Below, in pieces: positions 26,645-37,591 of a stretch of DNA of 64,000 nt. Each line of letters starts with the position of its first letter. Position 1 is the first letter of the stretch. Location: the NCBI GenBank assembly GCA_023525715.1, contig CM042010.1:87039384-87103383 (forward strand), read 5' to 3'. The notes beneath the pieces are model-generated. The model worked only from the letters and a program-made list of their open reading frames with translations, made no database searches and was not told where the DNA came from. This stretch comes from Cichorium intybus. Lineage: Eukaryota > Streptophyta > Magnoliopsida > Asterales > Asteraceae. Both the position numbers and the translations under genes were made by a program.

Positions 26645-29600
26645 TACATAGATCTAACCATATTTCATGTCAAAAACGTTTTTACACAACTACTAGTTTT
26701 ATAAACTTGTGTAAATCATTATTTATAGTATATAAACACATATAAACTTGTGTAAATCATCATTTTTAACATGTAAACTTGTATTATCCCCCTAAAAGTT
26801 TAGAAAAGATGAAAATGAGGGGTATGAACTCACCCTTGACGCGTGCTTTACTTAAAAACAAGGTTGTTCTTGCGGGATTTACGGTAGAAGACAAGATCTA
26901 AGTATGACAACTAAAATTTTATGTAAGTAATAGATAAATATAAGTATAATAGAGGTATAAAGTTTGCAAGTTTTGGATTTCGTACGAAGAAGTTATGCCC
27001 TAGTAGAGTCAATGAAGAATAAAGAGAAAAGCTGGAAATTTCTCTAGACTAAGAAGAGTCGTCTTAGTCTTATAAAATCAAGTAAAACTTAGACTAAGAA
27101 GACTCGTCTTAGTCTTAAGTCTGGAAAAAGGGCAAAATGGTCAAAGGAGGTAAAAATATGGGAATTTATGTTTTAAGACATTTTATTTAGTCATATTGAT
27201 GTGTTACTTCAATTGGAAGCAAGTCTTGAAAGCCTGAGGGCAAAATGGGAAACTAGGAGACAAAAGTGAAAGTATTAATTGTTAAACTTTAAAAAAATTG
27301 ATACCTAAAAATCTATAAGGATTTGGGAAAACGTCATCTATAAGACTTTTGTAGATTTTGATGCAATAAAAATATAAGAAAAAGATTCGAGTCGTTTGGA
27401 GTTATAACGAAGAAATTATGACGAGTTAAAGATGACCAAAAAGTGACAAAAAATGTTTGATCGCCCGTGTTTGAGGGACTGTATCGGAAAATATATATTG
27501 ATTCAGACTTAAGTTAGTAGGGGAAAGTTGTTAAGCTCATTTCCACCTTTCTAATGGTATAAAGTCTATAAAATTCTGATATCATATGTAGTAGTTATGA
27601 TATCGTAAAGTTTGGGAAAAATCAGGAAAATGTTAGAAATTTTCTAAGGAATAAACTGGCAAGGGCATTTTTGTAATTTTTGGTTAAGCTGGTCAAAATC
27701 AGCTTTGACCATCCATTCCTGTGTGCGCGTTTGAGATATCAAAAGGAGAAAATTCTGAAAAACGGGAAATTGGAAATTTAGACATCGTGTTCGTCAAAAA
27801 TTAGCAAATACACGACTCGCACCCTTGGGTGCGTGAATCAAATCGAACACAGAGAGACAGATCGAGCATGGAAGGGATTTAGATCGAGATTTAGGGGCGT
27901 AGAGAGGGTCGGAGTGAGGTGGACAGCAGCTCTTAGCTGCTGTCGGTTCGATAACCTGCAGAAACCGTGGGAGGCGGCGGTAGGGACGACTGGAACAGCC
28001 GCCGGTGGTCGGAGGTGGTCGAGGGTGATGCTATTAGTCCGATTCTTTGCTGAAAATCAACCCAAGTACTCTGATTTTGATATATTAGACAGAAATCAGA
28101 AGGTATTCTCTAAAATTCTAGAACCATAGCTATGCATGTCGAAAATTTGGTGCTGATTTATGGTTTTAATCATGGATTGAGTTAGGGAATTCATGAATAA
28201 GAGCAAGAACATCCATGATTCAGATTTTTGGACACGAAAGTGAAAGGTAAAAGTTTTGATTCTTGGAACCCTAGTTGGAATCTTTAATGCATGTTGGAAT
28301 TAAGCTAGATTTTTCTGATTATGAGCTTAAAGACACCTAGAAACTTTGTTGGTGTAGATATTTAATTGAGAATTTTAGGATGTTTGTTCACTAGTCTTTC
28401 TTGGTGAAGAAGATGATGAATAGTAACTACTAATTTTTCTGATTTGGTCAAATTAGACAATAAAAATGGAATTATAACTTGATTATTTGTGTCATTGGAA
28501 TATGTTAGCATGTATACACATGAAAGAACTTTGAAGTTATCATTTAGAACATCCTTATGCCACCTTATGTGTCTAGGTAATGATTGGATTCCAAATATTT
28601 GTAAAAATGAATTATATCAGATTTACCATTTGAACGTATTATGGCTACTATACAAGTTTTTGGGGTTTATAAATGTGATTTAGAAGTTTATTGCATATGT
28701 TAGTTGGAATAGAATTGGGCATTCCAATCCTTTTGGGACAATATTTGGTATTTATTAAAACATGACTCAAATAGTTCATAGAAGAGAATTGTAATGACAT
28801 TTATGAAATATTGGTAATATATTGGAGCCAAGTAAATGAGAAATAATGTGTTTATCAAGAATTTCTATTTATGGAAACTTTAATGATCGGAAATATCTAA
28901 AAAAATGATTTAAAAGGGTAAAGAAAGGGATGTTATGACATCTAAACATTAAAGGGGACTTATAATGAAGTAATAAAGTTGAATGTCATTAAAATAACTT
29001 CGTAGAACCCAAGAAATACATAATTAGTCCATTTTGGGACAAAAAGAGTAAAATGTCCAAAATTGATATTATACTTTGAGAATCACACTTGGACATTGGA
29101 ATGAGACTAGATGATTACTATAAGTAGTTATAGATTGATTAGATTATTACTATTTGTTTAGTTGTCTAATAAATTCTAATCTACTATTAGATTAATATAG
29201 AGATTGATGGACGCTTGGAAGCAACGAATGCCTAGAGTTACGTGGATTAGTGTAGCTAGACGTACCTAGCTACTAAGGTGAGTACATGTGGCTTTTTCCC
29301 ACTATGGGGTACATGGCAAATTGTTGACAAAGCTCTTACGTAATTTTTAAATATTAAATGATATATAAATCGTTCTACGTATGTTACGATAATGAAAGTT
29401 TTGATACAATGATTTTGAAAGAATATTTTGGTAGTCAGTCTACTATGGCTAATGTTATGAATCTGTTTCAAATGAACAATGATTATATGTACTAAATGAT
29501 TTGATCCTTATATAAGTTTATGAAAGAGTTAATTTGTTAATGTTTATGTTATTGTACATGCATTTCATGGCATTCGTGATTTCTAGTACAAATGATAAGT

Positions 29601-30935
29601 AGTGCTTTTATGCATGCATAGAGTGTGATTGCATGAGTCAGCGAGGTCCGGACACGTCCCCGTAACGGGACAACAGACTCTACTGGGATGGTACCTCCTG
29701 TCGCGAAGTAGAAGTCTTTTAGATCCCATTATAGGAAGACTTGTTCTCCTATTTTGGTAAGCCTTGGTCTTTATAGACCTCTAGACGAGGTATATAACCG
29801 CGAGCTTTTGTCACAAATGTGACCTGGTCTTTTAGACCTCAGACGCGGGTGCGGAACCCGCGAGCTTTGCATTGGTGTGCGAAACATGCATTGTATATGC
29901 ATCTATTTTGTATTAATCGTGTTGAACTAATTATATTGTTTAAGTTTCAAAACTTCTATAAGTTGTTTTGACAAAGAATTTAAGAAGTAAATGTCATTTA
30001 TATGACTCAGATTGTAAAGACGCTTTTGAAAAGAAAAGGTCATATGACTTATTTTGCAAAGGATTTTAAAAAGAAATATATAATATATATGATATTGATT
30101 ATAAAACATTTTCAATGATGTTTTGCGTCTAAAACCCATGTAGCTCACGAGACGTTTTCGTCTTACGTATTGTGTTTTATGCCATGTATTCCAGGTTTTA
30201 GACACGAGACATAGAAGCAAGTAGATGACCCGAGGTGATTGCGATTTTAGATGGAGCGATCATTGGCTAATATCCTGGTTTGTAATCATTACTTGCTTTC
30301 TATGGTTTAGTTTGATATGCAGTTGTAACCCCCGTAGTTGTTCAAACATTTGTACAACTAAATTGTTTTTGTTGGGACCAAATATTTAAGACATGACCTT
30401 ATGTCATGAGAAAAGTCTTTAAAAGTTGACATTTTGTCACATAATGTTTTAAAACATGATAGAATAATGTGTATGCGCTTTTGGCGTTATTATGGTTTTT
30501 CAAAAAAAAATTGTGAAAAATCGGGGTGTTACACTAAGCTTCGGAGCTCGAATGACCTTGGACAAAGCTATTATCCAACGGGTTTATGTAGATGTTAGTG
30601 TGTGTAATACATAGATCTAACCATATTTCATGTCAAAAACGTTTTTACACAACTACTAGTTTTATAAACTTGTGTAAATCATTATTTATAGTATATAAAC
30701 ACATATAAACTTGTGTAAATCATCATTTTTAACATGTAAACTTGTATTCTCCCCCTAAAAGTTTAGAAAAGATGAAAATGAGGGGTATGAACTCACCCTT
30801 GACGCATGCTTTACTTAAAAACAAGGTTGTTCTTGCGGGATTTACGGTAGAAGACAAGATCTAAGCTTCGGAGCTCGAATGACCCTTGGACAAAGCTATT
30901 ATCCAACGGGTTTATGTAGATGTTAGTGTGTGTAA
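26645..30935. repeat. 328 bp tandem duplication within the right LTR
   Basis: Copy 1 is 26645-26902 plus 30539-30607, split by the solo LTR. Copy 2 is 30608-30935. The single-copy equivalent in the left LTR is about 19237-19564. The junction (GTGTGTAATACATAG) shares GTAA with both parent ends, suggesting microhomology-mediated or replication-slip duplication. Confidence 0.88.
26903..30533 (+). mobile_element. Solo LTR (3.6 kb) of a second gypsy-type family
   Basis: Inserted in the right LTR with an exact target duplication CTAAG (26898-26902 and 30534-30538). The left LTR has the site once. It starts TATGACAAC, probably a mutated TG start, and ends CGGGGTGTTACA, the same style of end as the LTR at 5648-7413. 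There is no primer binding site, pol or second LTR inside, so it fits a solo LTR left by LTR-LTR recombination. It contains two palindromes of the type GACTAAGA...TCTTAGTC near 27048-27115. The small open frames within are not genes. Confidence 0.85.
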
Positions 30936-31993
30936 ATGAGATAAAAGTGGTGTAATAATGTTTAAAATCACTAGATGAGAGTATCTTACCAAAAAGAGGT
31001 GTTTTACACTTGAAATGGTGGAAGATGGTGGTGGAGATGGGTGGTTTATGGTGGTGGTGGGTTTGAGAGGTGGTGGTGGGTGGAGAGAGTTGAGAGAGAG
31101 ATGGGAGAAGATGTTGGGTGTTGGTGTAAGTTCAAATGAGATGAAAAGTTGGTGTTTATGAGTTTTAAATTCATTTTTTTTATTTTATGTACAATATGAT
31201 TTAAATAATGAGACATGCCTCTTAAAAGCAAGACATGGGTGTCCCATGATGGCTCATGGTCGGCCAAAGGGAGGGGGTGGGGGTGGGGTGGGTTGGTTTT
31301 ATAAAAATGCCACTATTTTATATAAAAATAAGTAGTTTTTTATAAAATCGAAAAACGTTTTAGCGTAATTTCACGAGTTTTTGAAGAAATTATGTTCTAA
31401 ATAAATATATTGTATAAAAACATTGTTAAACATTTATTTATATTGAATCATAGCTCGTTAAACGATGAGATACGCGTTTACGTGCAGTATTCTTCCGATT
31501 ACGCGATTTTCGGCATTTTACCGAAAATTGTATTTGGCTTTAAAATTAATTACTAGATAGTATTACGTTCCATAATATATGATTTGTTATTCCATTTTTG
31601 ATGTTTAAGGCACCACATTTTGTATTTTGAGTCCAAACCATGTGTACATTTATCCGTTCACAGCGATTTAACTGTTGTAACTTTCACATACGAACTCCGT
31701 TTTCGACGTTCTATATATCCACAGATTCGTATTCACAAACACATCGTTTTATGAATATTATTAATCCCAAAATAATATTTGTATGATTATCGAAATTTTA
31801 TGCTACAGTAGCTTATTATACGTATTTTCAGCGTTTACTCGATAATTGTTTTGAATTAGCATACGTAGTATTATAATATCTAATAATACTTCGTAAAATT
31901 ATGGAAAAATTACTTTTCAACATATGGATTATCGTACGCTTTGTTTGACTACAGTTGACTTTTGTTGACTAAATTGACAATTGTCACACAAAT

Positions 31994-32692
31994 TGGACTT
32001 CATCTCCTATAATCGATGCGGTGACGTGATTGTGTATAATATGTTTTCAGCTTGTCCTTCGATTAATTTCAATAGGTGTTGATTCGAAGGATTCCCGGAG
32101 TTCGTAGATTCTTGTATATGGCACATACTTGATTCCAACATCGCTATGCCACTTTTCATAATCATAATCAACTGCAAGAGTGAGAACTGAAACAACAAAT
32201 GGACACAATCGACCCTAACTCTGTTTCTTTTAGAACGATTCAATGAAAAACAAGTAGCAGGAAACTCACAATTGACATAATCGACATTAAATCAGGTCCT
32301 AGATTGTATAAAGTATAGAGTAAACTCTACTTAAACAGCAAAAAGACATAATCTACCTTCAAATGGCAGCAGGAACACCAACATTTAATGGAAATCGAGT
32401 TTTAGCAGCAGCAACAGGATCACCAACATCATCTATGTTTCAAGCCATGTGCATTGTGCAATTGATCGGCAGTCTGTAATCGATTGGCGATCAAGCATTG
32501 TGTATTGTGCGATTTCGATCGGAATCCGTAATCTGTAATCAAGAAGCGTGAACTTTCGATCTGCTATTTGTATGATATTTGTATTTAAGGGTCAAAGTTC
32601 TGTTGTGATTGATCAACAATCGTCAATATGCAATACACAATTAGGTTAGATGAAACAAGGGTAATATTGTCTATTCTTCCAAGTTAATTACT
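31994..32692. other. Spacer to the right of the gypsy element
   Basis: No recognisable gene. A 78-codon minus-strand frame (32007-32243) has no family match I know. This is presumably old genomic sequence that bordered the CAAAT target site. Confidence 0.4.
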
Positions 32693-32700
32693 CTTTTAAT

Positions 32701-33998
32701 TAGGGGTGAGCATATGGACCGGGGAACCGGTTGGAACCGGGAACCGAACCGGAACCGACCCGGGAACCGGGAACCGGTAGTACCGATTGGGCCGAGACCG
32801 GGTCTCAATTTATTGGGATTTTTGGAACCGGGAACAGGATGGAACCGGACCGCGGAATCGGCCAAAAACCGGGAACCGGACCGGGGATATAGAGAAAATT
32901 GGGCCTAATCATTAATTCATTGTGTATAATGTAAACATTATGCTTCATGTTCTAAGTTCAAATATTTACGTAAACTTTTAATGTTGAATTGTCAAAGTAT
33001 TAATTTAGTATTTGGTAATAATGATTATTTAGTTTTTTTTTTTGTAATATTTACTTTATTATAGTACCGACATCATCACTAAAAACTGTATAAATATTTT
33101 AAAGATTAATTTTTTTATAATCATACTCAATCTGTTACCTACTTAAAACTATTAGCCTTGATGCAAAATTTCTGCGGATACATGGGTACAAAAACATTAT
33201 GATTACAAACGGAACAACAAATAAATACGAACGTATAAAGTCAATTCATCTATAATCGTATAGCATCTTAAACCCCAACATAATTTCAATGTTCTCAACA
33301 ACTTGTAAGTCTCAAAGTACTTGGAATCACACTCCCACAATCATTATTCATTTTTTAACTAGACTAATAAAGCGTATATAAAGTCAAGAAGGTTTCTTTA
33401 AGTATGTTGGTATAGATAGAGTGGTCATTTAGCTCATAAATGACCTGGGACAAACAAGAATCCCAATCTTGAAGCTCAAAGATGACATTATTACCCTTTT
33501 TACCTACCCAATAACAAAAACGACTTAAAAAGATGACATTATTACCCTTTTTACGTGTTTCTTGATCTGGGTGTTCTTTCTCTTTCTGTTCTTGATGGGT
33601 TCCCTCCTTTTTGAGAATCGTTTGTGCAAGATCTGTATACCAACAATAAAAAGAATCGATTTTTATATAACCAAGAACAAAAACGACTTAAAAAGAAAGA
33701 AGCAGAAGCAATATGACATCACTATATATATTTTTAGACCACAAATCTCCTCATCAACGCATCACTATATATATTGAGACTTAAAATACATCGTCCGTGT
33801 AGGAAGATATGGGCACGCATAGACAAACTTGCATGGCAATTTTGAAAGAAGTTTACCGGTTCCAATTTTTAAGAACCGACAAGAACCGGAACCGGAACCG
33901 ATATAACCGGCGGTCCGGTTCGGTTCCATATTTTCCCCATATTCCGGTTCCCGGTCCAGGTCCGGGTCGGGCCGGTACGGTTCCTTTGCTCATCGCTA
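32701..33998. mobile_element. hAT-type non-autonomous DNA transposon (1.3 kb)
   Basis: Exact 8 bp target duplication CTTTTAAT at 32693-32700 and 33999-34006. Terminal inverted repeats are TAGGGGTGAGCA and TAGCGATGAGCA (read inward), the TAGGG-type end of hAT elements. The subterminal arms (about 32710-32890 and 33857-33980) are rich in AACCGG/CCGGTT in opposite orientation. There is no transposase frame. Confidence 0.9.
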
Positions 33999-34019
33999 CT
34001 TTTAATAACAAAAACCAAT

Positions 34020-34180
34020 TTAAAAGCAGTTTTTAGTTTTCAAAATATTTAATAATTATTAAATTAATTTTTTGGATATATATGAGAGTTTATAAGGATA
34101 TATGTAATTTGTAATTTTACAATGATATAGACCTAATTAGACAGGTTTGTAAGGATATAAACGAAATTCTGCCAATATAA
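34020..34180 (+). repeat. Segment with an inverted copy at 17345-17510
   Basis: Matches the reverse complement of 17345-17510. It lies directly left of the Mutator-like element that separates it from the duplicated 5' flank at 36510-36832. Confidence 0.8.
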
Positions 34181-35348
34181 AATGGGAAATCTTCAATAAA
34201 GTCCTAATATTTTAGTCTAATTTATGAAAAAGTCCTAAATTAATTTTTATTTATAAAAAAGGACCGAAAACCGGCAAACGTTTTCAAATTAGCCATTTTT
34301 AACCTCTTCAGTAGGTAATTACATGTTTTATCTTCAATAAAATCCTAATATTTTGGCCCAGTTTACGGAAAAGTCCCAACATATTTTATCTTCATTAAAG
34401 TCCTAATATTTTCGCCCAATTTACGAAAAAATCCAAACATTTTGACTCAGTTTACTTGGAAAAAAATATGTAATTTTACATGTATTTACATCTTCAATAA
34501 CGTATTTATATGTTTGAAAACGCATTTTTACATATTTATACATGTATTTATTTAAAATACGTAAAAGTACTTAAAAATGCGTAAAAATAAGCAACATACT
34601 AACTTCAAAAATACCTAACAATATGAAATCTAAACGAAATTTATAGCAACTAGTATTGGATATCGTTATTGAAACCACGAAATCATTGCTATCAGAACCT
34701 AAATTGAACAAAAAATACTAATCATCTATTTTCCTGCAATTCAATTTTGTTCGGTCATTTTCCAGCCTGCCTAATCTCTGTAAGAAAACTTACCAAAATT
34801 CATATTCGTCATTTGGAATAAATACATGAATAAAACGTATTTTTTTACATATTTATATGTTTATAAAATGTATTTATACATCGTTTTTACTTTTTATGCA
34901 TTTTTGACGTATTTTTTTAATTATTTCTATGTTATTAAAGATATATTTTTTTAATTTTTTTAAGTTATTAAATACGTTATTTTAAGTATTTTTATAAATA
35001 CGTATAAATACATATTTAAACATATAAATACGTTATTAAAAATGTAAATACATGTAAAAGTACGTAATATTTTTCATGTAAAATTGAGCTAAATGTTGAG
35101 ACCTTTCCATAAACTGGGTCAAAATATTATGACTTTATTGAAGATAAAACATGTTGGGACTTTTCTGTAAATTGGAACAAAATATTAGGACTTTATTGAA
35201 GATAAAAACATGTAGACTTTCCACGTGGCAAGGTAACCTGCTGAAAAGGTTAAAAGGGGCTAATTTGAATACATTAGCCAGTTTTCTGTCCTTTTTTGTA
35301 AATAAAAATTAATTTGGGACTTTTTCATAAATTGAGCCAAAATATTAA

Positions 35349-36439
35349 GGGTGCGTTTAGTTGCGGAAAACTGTTTTCCGTTTTCTATTTTTCATTTTCA
35401 GAAAAACGAAATGAGTTTTCATTTTCAGTTTTCTATTGAAAATTTAGAAAACGCGTTTAGATAAAACCGATTCCGTTTTCATTTTCTATTTTAGAAAAAC
35501 AGAAAACGTGTTTAGATATCTATTTTCTATCAATTTTCATTTTCCAATTTTTGATTTGGGGTTGTGCGGGTAAGTGGGTAGGGTGGGTGTATAGGTGGGG
35601 TGGGGTAGGGTGGGGTAGGGTGGGGTGGGGGGTAGGTGGAGGTAGAGGTGGAGTGAGGTGGGGGTGGGTCGTGGTGGGTGAGGGTTGGGTAGGGTGGGTG
35701 GTGGGTGGGGTGGGTGGGGGTGGGTGGAGGTGGGTGGAGTGGGGGTAGGAGGTGGAGGTGGAGGTGGAGTAAGGTGGGCGTGGGTGGTGGTGGTGAGGGT
35801 TGGGTAGGGTGGGTGGTGGGTAGGTGGGTGGGGGGTAGGTGGAGGTGGGGTGGGGTGGGGGTGGGGGGTAGGAGGTGGAGGTGGAGTGAGGTGGGGGTGG
35901 GTGGTGGTGGGTGAGGGTTGGGTAGGGTGGGTGGTGGGTGTGGTGGGTGGGTGGGGTGGGAGTGGGGTGGAGGTGGGTGGGGTGGGGGTAGGAGGTGGAG
36001 GTGGAGTGAGGTGGTGGTGGGTGAGGGTTGGGTGGGGTGGGGGTAGGTGGAGATGGGTTGGGTGGGGTGGGAGGTGGGTGTGGGTGTGGGTGGTGGTAGG
36101 TGGGGTGGGGGTGCGTGGGGGTAGGGTGGGGTGGGTAGGGTGGGTAGGTGGTGGTGTGGGGGTGGGTGTAGATGTAGATGTAATTTTAGGGGTGTAGGTG
36201 AGAATGAGTGTGTGTGTGTGTGTTTTTGTATATTTTAGAAAAATTTTGTAAATAAAAAAATTTAGAAAACAATAAATTTGGGTTTTCCAAAATTTTCCAA
36301 ATTCTTTGTAATTTTTGGAAAATGAAAAATTTTCATTTTCTTGGAAAACTTTGGAAAAATTGACGAACTAAACGCGTTTTCCGATTTCTCATTTTTCTTG
36401 GAAAATTTTTCCGGAAAACAGCCGCAACTAAACGCACCC
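35349..36439. mobile_element. PIF/Harbinger-like element with TAA target duplication
   Basis: Terminal inverted repeats start GGGTGCGTTTAGTTGCGG on both ends and the target TAA is duplicated (35346-35348, 36440-36442), as for PIF/Harbinger. Sub-terminal tracts are GAAAAC/GTTTTC-rich. The core is a G-rich minisatellite. It is inserted in the right arm of the Mutator-like element. Confidence 0.85.
35571..36180. repeat. G-rich GGTGGG minisatellite
   Basis: About 600 bp almost without C on the plus strand, built of GGTGGG, GGGGTAGGG and GAGGTGGAG units in partly repeated blocks of roughly 150 bp. The Gly/Trp/Val open frames through it are composition artefacts. Many runs of three or four G make G-quadruplex formation likely. 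Confidence 0.9.
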
Positions 36440-36509
36440 TAAGATTTTATTGGAGATTTCCCATATAAAATTACCAACTTTCCATCCTTTTAGAGGCATG
36501 TGAAGGCGG

Positions 36510-36832
36510 TTTGAATTTCAGGGACCAAAGTCGATCAAAAATGAAAAACAAATTTAGCTTTTTGATAAAACCGTAAAAGTCACATACTACAAGGACCAAG
36601 TTTGCAGTTTACTCTAAAAAGTTCTCTTTCTTATCTTTCGGTGCAGTTGCTCCCCAAATCACGCTCTTCCCCGGAATCACGTTACCGTGTCGGTTCTCTC
36701 GTCTGACGGCGTTCGCGACCCCTTCTAGCGGTTTCTCCGGTCGGTAGCTCACTGCTCAACAACTTGTCACAATCGGATTCTGAATTCTTCATCGCACATT
36801 GCTTCTGTGGTTAGTAAACACAATGTCGATCT
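36510..36832 (+). promoter_or_regulatory. DUF639 gene 5' flank and probable 5' UTR exon
   Basis: A GC-richer tract (about 36640-36800) in AT-rich surroundings ends in a possible donor (TTA-GTAAAC at about 36825). A matching acceptor, TTCGTAG before GTGGTTGG near 37527, would give a 5' UTR intron of about 0.7 kb before the ATG at 37592. The first part (36510-36620) resembles the GGACCAAA-type repeats found elsewhere in the window. The whole segment has an inverted copy at 15734-16030. Confidence 0.5.
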
Positions 36833-37591
36833 ATAAATTATCTGGTGTCATTCTTCCAACTCAATTTGTAGTCATAAAACTTATGCTCTTAAATCTCCAT
36901 TTCAATCTACAGTTTAAGTTCTAGGAATAAATTTCTATACTTAGCTGCACATCCTTGTCTTTTAATTTGAATTGACTTGTGTTGATAATTTGAAGTGGAA
37001 AAGGACTTTTGACGGCATATTTGCAATTGATTTTATATGAGGATCCACATGTGCTGTATAATTGAATGTAATTTTCATGATCGACGCGGAATAATACATA
37101 AATGAGATTGGCGGTTTAAATTCAAGACGGTGAATCGAGTTGACCCTTCACTGGTTGAATTTGGATGCAAAACTAAACGATGGGCAATGTTTAGTTGATA
37201 ATCATATCAATTGATACTGCTTTAAACTCCGAATCTTATGCAGTGAATAATCAAAAGCAGATCATAAACAACGTCTGAATTTATATCAAATACACAAATC
37301 ATACACCATAACCCTACATAATCTTATGAATTTACACTCTGATTGGGTGCTCAGATTGATCTTTAATGAGTTAATATTCAGGTGAACAACATTACAGAAT
37401 TAGGTAGTAGTTTGATTAAAAGTAGAATTGGCGATATCTGCTTATTGGCTGATGAAAAAAATGCCTTTTTCTTTTTCCTTTTTTAATTCATTTGATGTTT
37501 TAGTTTGCTAAAGTTCTGGTTTCGTAGGTGGTTGGAGACTTGGATATGATTCAATTTTAAGTTAGTTTTTTTGGGAGAGAGATTTTAGAAG

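Larger units (their letters stand above)
17788..31988 (-). mobile_element. Ty3/gypsy LTR retrotransposon, 14.2 kb, minus strand, complete ends
   Basis: Flanked by the exact target duplication CAAAT (17783-17787 and 31989-31993). LTRs lie at 17788-20605 and 24471-31988, the latter enlarged by nested and duplicated DNA. On the minus strand a TTGGTATCAGAAC primer binding site adjoins the right LTR. Pol remnants follow in the order zinc knuckle, reverse transcriptase, integrase, C-terminal domain. The long LTRs and a C-terminal end resembling the chromodomain tail suggest a chromovirus such as Tekay/Del; the clade is inferred. The element is defective. Confidence 0.93.
24471..31988 (-). repeat. 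Right (5') LTR, expanded to 7.5 kb
   Basis: Aligns with 17788-20605 after removing three segments: 25741-26472 (732 bp absent from the left LTR), the solo LTR with one target copy (26903-30538, 3636 bp), and one unit of a 328 bp tandem duplication. 7518-732-3636-328 gives 2822 bp against 2818 bp on the left. The two LTRs look very similar by eye, so the insertion is fairly young. Confidence 0.92.
34184..36462. mobile_element. Mutator-like foldback element (family A), 2.3 kb, with nested insertion
   Basis: Exact 9 bp target duplication ATATAAAAT at 34175-34183 and 36463-36471. Ends are GGGAAATCTTCAATAAAGTC and, inverted, GGGAAATCTCCAATAAAATC. The long palindromic arms are interrupted by the TAA-flanked element at 35349-36439. 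No transposase frame. Same family as 38395-38696, 39433-39848 and 41875-42176. Confidence 0.9.

Noticed and set aside
27833..28129. 98-codon frame in the solo LTR
   Set aside because: Within a non-coding LTR and with no recognisable domain.
19663..31267. Identical 73-codon frames beginning MADHEPSWDTHVLLL at 19663-19884 and 31046-31267
   Set aside because: They are the same position in the two LTRs of the gypsy element. The duplication reflects the LTRs, not a conserved gene, and the C-terminal His/Pro run is low complexity.
32671..34036. Arg/Pro/Gly-rich frames on both strands (32671-32908, 33809-34036)
   Set aside because: Translations of AACCGG-rich sub-terminal repeats of the hAT-type element.
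35551..36197. Gly/Trp/Val-rich open frames of up to 115 codons
   Set aside because: Low-complexity translation of the G-rich minisatellite inside a transposon, open only because the repeat lacks stop codons.
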